This document shows positions 6,012-9,795 of a stretch of DNA of 9,795 bases, piece after piece; position 1 is the first letter of the stretch; each line of letters begins with the position of its first letter. The position numbers and the translations under genes are program-made. Source of the stretch: Candidatus Nomurabacteria bacterium (lineage in GTDB: Bacteria; Patescibacteriota; Minisyncoccia; Phycocordibacterales; UBA10002); contig CALQZP010000039.1 in NCBI GenBank assembly GCA_943349725.1, forward strand, positions 1 to 9,795, in the 5' to 3' direction. The notes below the pieces were generated by a model. The model saw nothing but the letters and a program-made list of their open reading frames with translations, did no database searches and was not told where the DNA came from.

Positions 6012-6044
6012 CGGGCGAACAATTTTCTTCGAAAATCGCTTTAG

Positions 6045-6060
6045 CCCACTTCTTCCCACT
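6045..6060 (-). promoter_or_regulatory. Probable MraZ operator (two TGGG boxes)
   Basis: Read on the - strand, AAGTGGGAAG is followed directly by AAGTGGGCTA. That gives two AGTGGG boxes (6060-6055 and 6050-6045) with 10-bp spacing, the arrangement known for MraZ (TGGGN repeats separated by 5 bp). They lie about 15-30 bp downstream of the predicted transcription start, also as in E. coli. E. coli has three boxes; only two are clear here, with a further GTGGGG at 6098-6093 out of register. Confidence 0.65.
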
Positions 6061-6080
6061 TCTTGCATATTCTATAACAC

Positions 6081-6089
6081 TTTATACCA
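6081..6089 (-). promoter_or_regulatory. Extended -10 promoter of the mraZ operon
   Basis: The - strand shows TGGTATAAA, an extended -10 element. No good -35 hexamer occurs at 17 bp; that position abuts the DnaA-box pair at 6108-6127, so an activator could substitute. Transcription would start near 6074. A second, weaker -10 (TATAGA) follows a few bases downstream. Confidence 0.5.
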
Positions 6090-6107
6090 CTACCCCACAC
6101 TGCAAGC

Positions 6108-6127
6108 TGTGGATAAGTTGTGGACAG
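6108..6127. promoter_or_regulatory. Pair of DnaA-box-like 9-mers
   Basis: TGTGGATAA (6108-6116) is the exact reverse complement of the DnaA consensus TTATCCACA. TGTGGACAG (6119-6127) is a weaker match in the same orientation, 11 bp further, about one helical turn. They lie between the two divergent promoters, just upstream of the mraZ -10. Control of the division operon by DnaA is an inference. Only two boxes are present, so a replication origin is not supported. Confidence 0.6.
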
Positions 6128-6156
6128 CATGGGTACAGCGAAAAATATTCCTAAAA

Positions 6157-6184
6157 TGGACAGGTAAGATCCTTCTGCTATAGT
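6157..6184 (+). promoter_or_regulatory. Predicted promoter for the small membrane protein gene
   Basis: TGGACA (6157-6162), a 16-bp spacer and TATAGT (6179-6184) with extended -10 TGC. It shares the 15 bases CTTCTGCTATAGTTT with the tRNA-Glu promoter. The start near 6191 leaves a leader of about 27 nt before the ATG at 6218 and makes the TTG at 6185 an unlikely start. Confidence 0.62.
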
Positions 6185-6217
6185 TTGCAAAGATACAAAA
6201 CCAAAGGCATCCTCTCT

Positions 6218-6517
6218 ATGAGTACCAACTGCAGAACCCCCGAACTTCGCACAACCTACACAGACGACCAGGAAAAGCGACGACGATCTTACGCAATACG
6301 TCATTTGATTGTAGGAGTGTTTACTTTGCAAATCGGCGTAGTGTCGTTCATGTTGGGAGGACATAGCACCCTTATTGAACCGATCCTGCCATTTTGGTCG
6401 TCCACCGTTCTACTTTTACTATTTTCCGGCGTCATCCTCCTTTACCTAAGCGGTCGCTTCCTGGAGGAAGCGTGGTACTGTGGGATATCAGACCTGGTGC
6501 ATGAAGTGTTCGATTAG
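6218..6517 (+). CDS. Small membrane protein of unknown function, two predicted helices
   Basis: I do not recognise this protein. From the ATG at 6218 it has 99 residues: a polar, basic N-terminus (about 1-28, with EKRRRS near the first helix), a hydrophobic helix around LIVGVFTLQIGVVSFMLGG, a short loop, a second helix STVLLLLFSGVILLYLSG and an acidic tail ending DLVHEVFD. The charge pattern predicts both ends in the cytoplasm. It is the only + strand gene between mraZ and lysS and is supported by a promoter at 6157-6184 and a rho-independent terminator 24 bp after its stop. A weak AAAGG lies about 10 nt before the start. It is divergent from mraZ and shares its control region, so co-regulation with division genes is possible but not shown. 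Confidence 0.68.
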   Translation: MSTNCRTPELRTTYTDDQEKRRRSYAIRHLIVGVFTLQIGVVSFMLGGHSTLIEPILPFWSSTVLLLLFSGVILLYLSGRFLEEAWYCGISDLVHEVFD

Positions 6518-6540
6518 GATAAAACCAGAAGAACAGAATA

Positions 6541-6574
6541 CGGCGCGCCCTTTCGGGAGCGCCGTTCTTTTTTT
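6541..6574 (+). terminator. Rho-independent terminator
   Basis: CGGCGC pairs with GCGCCG, with an inner CCC/GGG around a TTTC loop, followed by TTCTTTTTTT on the + strand. It closes the transcript of the small membrane protein gene. It lacks a T-run on the - strand, so it acts in one direction. Confidence 0.88.
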
Positions 6575-6760
6575 ACTTCTTTATTCGCTATTCTCTATTG
6601 TAATTGCGGAGAATACCACGTCGGCTGTCCGCGTGGATGAATCCGCAAATGCAAAGATGTGTCGGCGGAGCGAACTCTATTACAACAAAGTTTGCGACCA
6701 AGAAAATAAGGAGCGTACTCGCGACTGTATTTTCTGAAGTACTCCTGTGGTGCCCTGTTG

Positions 6761-6805
6761 CCTCGCCTAATACCCTGTCCGCTTTGCGGCAGGGATAGGA
6801 CGAGG
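6761..6805. repeat. Long imperfect palindrome after lysS
   Basis: Nested arms are CCTCG with CGAGG, CCT with AGG, then CCCTG with CAGGG and CCGC with GCGG around a TTT loop (core 6773-6794, one bulged T). It begins 8 bp beyond the lysS stop, but the - strand continues with TATTAGG rather than a T-run, so it is a poor intrinsic terminator. A REP-like element or 3'-end stabiliser is possible. Positions 6575-6760 contain nothing I can support as a gene. Confidence 0.5.
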
Positions 6806-6812
6806 ACAAACT

Positions 6813-8282
6813 TTATTCACTCTTTGGCCGTAACGTGGGGAAGAAAATAACCTCGCGGATATTTTGCGCGTCGGTGAGAAGCATCGCAAGGCGGTCAATG
6901 CCGATACCGATGCCTCCGTTTGGTGGCATACCATATTCCATCGCTTCAAGATACACACGGTCACTGGGCGAAATATCTCCGTCACCCGCACGTTTTCGCT
7001 TGTCCTGTTCGGCATACCGTTCGGCCTGGTCTAGTGGATTGTTGAGCTCCGAAAAAGCGTTCACCACTTCAAGCGCCCCGACAACCAACTGAAATCTATC
7101 GATAAGAGTCCCATCTTCTTCCTTTCGTTTCGCGAATGGGTTCATTTCGACCGGATAATCAATAATAAAGGTCGGCTGAAGTAGCTTCGGACGAACCGCT
7201 TTTTTGTAAATCGCGTCCATCATCTTCTCCGAAGTTTTAACATGCTCAACCGTCACACCCAATTGCTTTGCCTTGAGTGTAAGTTCTTCAAAGGACGCCT
7301 TTTCGGGATTTGGGAGAAGCGCGTAACGCCGAAGCAGGTCGTAAAATGTCACCACGGCGAAGGGTGTTTCAAAATCAATTTCGTTTCCGTTGTAGGTTAT
7401 CTGCAGTTTCCCAAGTACCTTTTGCACAACCTGTTTGAGCAATGTCTCCACAAAATCACGCTGAGACTTAGCGTCGGCAAAGGCTTCATTTGACTCAAGC
7501 ATCGTAAACTCGGGATTGTGAGTAACATCAATTCCTTCATTTCTGAATTTACGCCCAATCTCGTATACACGAGGGAAACCACCAACCAGAAGTTGTTTAA
7601 GATAGAGTTCCTGCGCGATGGTGAGATAAAAGGTGGTATCAAGCGCGTTGAAATGTGTCTTGAATGGCTCCGCCGTTGCTCCACCCGCAACCGACTGAAG
7701 TCTTGGAGTTTCAACCTCCATGTACTCGTGGCTGTTATAAAAAGCGCGTATTTCCGTAATCATTCGTGAACGCACCGCAAAACGGTTGCGCACTTCCTCG
7801 TTCATCAGTGTATCAAGGTAGCGACGACGAAACCTCTCCTCGGTATCGGTGAGGCCGTGCCATTTTTCGGGAAGCGGTCGAAGTGACTTCGCGAGCATGC
7901 GCCACTTCTTTACCTGAAGCGTTTTTTCGTTTCGCTTGGTAAGGAAAAGCGTACCGGCAACTTCCACAAAATCGCCGATATCCACCGTGTTGCTCCAGAG
8001 GTCAAACAGCTCATCGCCAATCTCATCTTTTTTAAGAAGCGCCTGAAATTTTCCCGTCCCGTCAAACAGGTCGGCAAATACGAGCCCTCCCTGTCCGCGG
8101 AGCGCCATCACGCGTCCCACGAGGTAGAGCTCCTTTTTCTTGAGAAGTTCTTCAAACCCTCCCGATGCCTCTGCGAGAGTCACATCCATCCGTGAAGAAA
8201 CGGGATACGGGTTAATACCTTTGTCCTGAAAAAGCTTTAATTTCGCGAGCCGAGTGGCCCTGATTTCGTCTAGAGAAGCCAT
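6813..8282 (-). CDS. lysS: Lysyl-tRNA synthetase, class II
   Basis: Attaches lysine to tRNA-Lys in the cytoplasm with ATP. The 489 residues show the N-terminal anticodon-binding OB fold (about 50-130, with VFADLFDGTGKFQ) and the class II catalytic core. Motif 1 is around 181-206 (EVETPRLQSVAGGATAEPF), motif 2 is RVYEIGRKFRNEG with HNPEFTMLE (238-263), and motif 3 is GIGIGIDRL (458-464). The lysine-specific region NPFAKR and VNAFSELNNPLDQ (407-419) is also present. Length is normal. Where most homologues have an aromatic YxAYAD after motif 2, this one has SNEAFAD, a mild variation. The ATG at 8282 lacks a Shine-Dalgarno motif and follows a heptamer-repeat island; no separate promoter is seen, so it is probably transcribed with greA. 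Confidence 0.97.
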   Translation of the reverse strand: MASLDEIRATRLAKLKLFQDKGINPYPVSSRMDVTLAEASGGFEELLKKKELYLVGRVMALRGQGGLVFADLFDGTGKFQALLKKDEIGDELFDLWSNTVDIGDFVEVAGTLFLTKRNEKTLQVKKWRMLAKSLRPLPEKWHGLTDTEERFRRRYLDTLMNEEVRNRFAVRSRMITEIRAFYNSHEYMEVETPRLQSVAGGATAEPFKTHFNALDTTFYLTIAQELYLKQLLVGGFPRVYEIGRKFRNEGIDVTHNPEFTMLESNEAFADAKSQRDFVETLLKQVVQKVLGKLQITYNGNEIDFETPFAVVTFYDLLRRYALLPNPEKASFEELTLKAKQLGVTVEHVKTSEKMMDAIYKKAVRPKLLQPTFIIDYPVEMNPFAKRKEEDGTLIDRFQLVVGALEVVNAFSELNNPLDQAERYAEQDKRKRAGDGDISPSDRVYLEAMEYGMPPNGGIGIGIDRLAMLLTDAQNIREVIFFPTLRPKSE

Positions 8283-8290
8283 GATAACCA

Positions 8291-8372
8291 GGCTCTAGGT
8301 AGGAAGGCTCTAGGCTCTAGGAAAATTAGTCTTTTTCTTCCCTAGTGCCTAGTGCCTAGTGCCTAGTGCCTA
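8291..8372. repeat. Heptamer tandem repeats forming an imperfect inverted repeat
   Basis: On the + strand, four exact CCTAGTG copies (8341-8368) plus CCTA (8369-8372) face three GGCTCTA copies (8291-8297, 8306-8312, 8313-8319). Read together, AGGCTCTAGG units oppose AGGCACTAGG units, so the arms pair with regular mismatches around an AT-rich loop. The greA stop codon TAG (8372-8370) is formed by the partial fifth unit. The element fills the greA-lysS gap almost exactly. Confidence 0.8.
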
Positions 8373-8837
8373 TTCTATGTGAACTACGCTGTATTTCACC
8401 ACGCCATTTGGAGTCTTTGCGCTGAAAGCATCCCCCTCTTTCTTCCCAAGCATCGCGTTTCCAAGCGGTGAGTTAATAGAAAGCTTACTCTTGGCAAGGT
8501 CGGCTTCTTCAGAACCGACAATCTTGTAGACCGCTTTGGTTGATTCGCCTTCTTTCTGAATGGTCACGGTTGAGCCGATACCGACAACCTCACTGTGATG
8601 CATTTTCACAATGACGGTCGTTTGAAGCATGGTCTCGAGCTTTGAGATCCTGTCTTCAATGTTCGCCTGCAATTCGCGTGCTTCTTGATATTCTGCATTT
8701 TCAGAAAGGTCTCCGAGCGATTTGGCGTATTCCAAACTTTCGGCAACTTCCTTGCGTCGTACGGTCTTGAGATTTTCAAGTTCTTTGACGAGTTCGTTGT
8801 ATTTTTCCTGAGTGAGATATTCGCGGGTATCTGGCAT
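8370..8837 (-). CDS. greA: Transcription elongation factor GreA
   Basis: Binds the secondary channel of RNA polymerase and stimulates cleavage of backtracked RNA. The 155 residues give the usual two domains: an N-terminal antiparallel coiled coil (about 5-75) with the tip motif GDLSENAEYQEAR, in which Asp43 and Glu46 are the expected catalytic acids, and a C-terminal FKBP-like domain (about 82-155) with INSPLGNAMLGKKEGD (121-136). The length is typical. The start ATG at 8837 has no Shine-Dalgarno motif. A strong promoter (8877-8905) lies just upstream and overlaps the end of the CapA-like gene, so greA-lysS can be expressed independently. Its stop codon is contributed by the heptamer repeat. 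Confidence 0.97.
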   Translation of the reverse strand: MPDTREYLTQEKYNELVKELENLKTVRRKEVAESLEYAKSLGDLSENAEYQEARELQANIEDRISKLETMLQTTVIVKMHHSEVVGIGSTVTIQKEGESTKAVYKIVGSEEADLAKSKLSINSPLGNAMLGKKEGDAFSAKTPNGVVKYSVVHIE

Positions 8838-8876
8838 AGTCGTGATGATTAGATTTGTAGATTTGGTAACGGAATG

Positions 8877-8905
8877 ATTTTAGCGTTTTTTGGGGAGTAA
8901 GTCAA
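8877..8905 (-). promoter_or_regulatory. Predicted promoter of greA-lysS
   Basis: On the - strand, TTGACT (8905-8900), exactly 17 bp and TAAAAT (8882-8877). The -35 overlaps the TGA stop of the CapA-like gene. Transcription would begin near 8870, giving a leader of about 33 nt. Confidence 0.7.
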
Positions 8906-9795
8906 CGCATTTCCTGTCCGGCATCCTTTATGAGTGACTCATCTGCAAGGTATGGTTGATAATTTTTAGTAAAAGCGACTTCCTTTTTCACCACACTGGT
9001 AATCTTTCCTTCCTTGAGGGTTACTTCTACAAGTAGTCCTTTATTGGTATCTTTGGAAAAATTTTGGTCAAAGATGAAGTTACCAAGGCTGTAAAAAATA
9101 TAGCCTCCATTGTATTCCTCAACCTCCTGCACGACATGCGGGTGGTGTCCGACGATGAGGTTTGCCCCCGCGTCAATTGCGAGCTTCCCCACCCTTTCCT
9201 GCTCCTTGTTGTGCTTGGTGTGATATTCGTCGCCCCAATGAAACGACACAATTACGAAGTCCGCCAACTCCTTGGCGTTTGCAATATCTGCCTTTAGGAT
9301 ATCGTCATCAAACCTTGAAACGGAAGGAGTGGAACTCGCTCTTCCTAGAAATGAGGAGATAAGGTTGGTGTATGCTAAAAAAGCTATCTTCGTTTTGCCG
9401 ACAGTTATCACTTTTGGCGTATGCGCCTCTGCGTAGTCTTCTCCCCCACCAACGGCGACAATTCCGTTTTCTGAAAGATTAGCGAGTGTATCCCTAAACG
9501 CTTGCTTGCCGTAGTCCCAGATGTGGTTGTTCGCAATAGAAACGACATCAAATCCTGCATACAGCAAACCCTCGAGCACCTTCGGGTCTGCCCGAAACGA
9601 GTAAATGCTTCCCGAACGAATACCACGGGTTGAAACAGGGTTCTCAAGATTGGCAAAGGCAATATCGGCCGAGCGTATCACCTCGGTCGTAGAGGCAAAG
9701 TGATAGGTATAGTCGTTCTTTTCTTCCATTATCTGCCCGATATTTCGCGACAGCATGATGTCCCCCACAAATACCACTTTAATTTCTTCTTGCCC
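8902..9795 (-). CDS. CapA-like metallophosphatase family protein (5' end outside window)
   Basis: Member of the PGA_cap/CapA family, named for poly-gamma-glutamate capsule synthesis and built on a calcineurin-like metallophosphatase fold. The visible part has the metal-site and family motifs in order (from the GTG at 9777): VGDIMLSRNIG (4-14), ANLENPVS (42-49), SIANNHIWDYG (80-90), FHWGDEYH (179-186), VGHHPHVVQ (209-217) and YSLGNFIFDQ (229-238). The frame stays open to the window edge (GQEEIK before VVFVGD), so the GTG is not the real start. The missing N-terminus probably carries a signal or membrane anchor; that is inference. Many CPR genomes carry such genes without a capsule operon, so its substrate is uncertain. 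It precedes greA with a 64-bp gap. Confidence 0.9.
   Translation of the reverse strand, partial: GQEEIKVVFVGDIMLSRNIGQIMEEKNDYTYHFASTTEVIRSADIAFANLENPVSTRGIRSGSIYSFRADPKVLEGLLYAGFDVVSIANNHIWDYGKQAFRDTLANLSENGIVAVGGGEDYAEAHTPKVITVGKTKIAFLAYTNLISSFLGRASSTPSVSRFDDDILKADIANAKELADFVIVSFHWGDEYHTKHNKEQERVGKLAIDAGANLIVGHHPHVVQEVEEYNGGYIFYSLGNFIFDQNFSKDTNKGLLVEVTLKEGKITSVVKKEVAFTKNYQPYLADESLIKDAGQEMR

Noticed and set aside
6108..6127. Replication origin
   Set aside because: Only one perfect and one weak DnaA box are seen. There is no box cluster with an AT-rich unwinding region and no dnaA or dnaN nearby.
6480..6737. Open frame on the + strand with a signal-peptide-like hydrophobic stretch
   Set aside because: Its only in-frame start lies inside the preceding gene and the frame runs through a strong terminator. 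There is no start codon after the terminator before the hydrophobic stretch.
6588..6809. Open frame on the - strand after lysS with one hydrophobic stretch
   Set aside because: It has a TTG start with no ribosome-binding signal, its beginning is encoded by the palindrome at 6761-6805, and I recognise no family.
8341..8372. CRISPR array
   Set aside because: The repeats are 7 bp in direct tandem without spacers, and no cas genes are present.

Overview
The window looks like chromosomal DNA of a Patescibacteria/CPR bacterium, most likely Parcubacteria-like. This is an inference from gene content and style: a CapA-like phosphatase, greA, lysS and a reduced mraZ-rsmH-ftsL-ftsI division cluster, small proteins, start codons with almost no Shine-Dalgarno motifs, and intergenic spaces packed with short palindromes and 7-9 bp tandem repeats. 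TGA is used as a stop, so the recoded Gracilibacteria/Absconditabacteria are unlikely. No taxon-specific marker is present.

Layout, left to right. Positions 1-143 hold no gene, only a REP-like hairpin and a promoter. Positions 144-1899 are a compact unit: a large serine recombinase on the + strand bounded by two 147-bp inverted repeats. The right repeat is the coding 3' end of the recombinase, and the left repeat is an inverted copy of it placed in the recombinase leader. The recombinase frame runs antisense into a tRNA-Glu(CTC) gene on the - strand (1895-1969) and stops in its anticodon loop. Positions 1970-2199 carry hairpins and a strong promoter for the tRNA. From 2200 to 5802 the - strand carries the division cluster mraZ > rsmH > ftsL-like > ftsI. 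Positions 5803-6217 are a divergent control region with two DnaA-box-like 9-mers, a two-box MraZ operator, an extended -10 promoter toward mraZ and a promoter toward a small two-helix membrane protein (6218-6517, + strand) that ends in a clear rho-independent terminator. From 6813 to the right edge the - strand carries a CapA-like phosphatase (cut by the window edge), greA with its own promoter, and lysS.

How the parts may work together. MraZ probably represses its own operon through the TGGG boxes. RsmH modifies 16S rRNA, and FtsL and FtsI build the septum. The DnaA boxes could link the operon to replication. GreA and LysRS are transcription and translation housekeeping proteins. The most unusual region is the recombinase with its inverted repeats. 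Inverting the 144-1899 segment would leave the tRNA intact, keep the recombinase open reading frame and only exchange its last residues, and it would change which promoter reads it. Two coding or overlap regions (inside rsmH and at the rsmH/ftsL junction) also carry palindromic repeat sequence.
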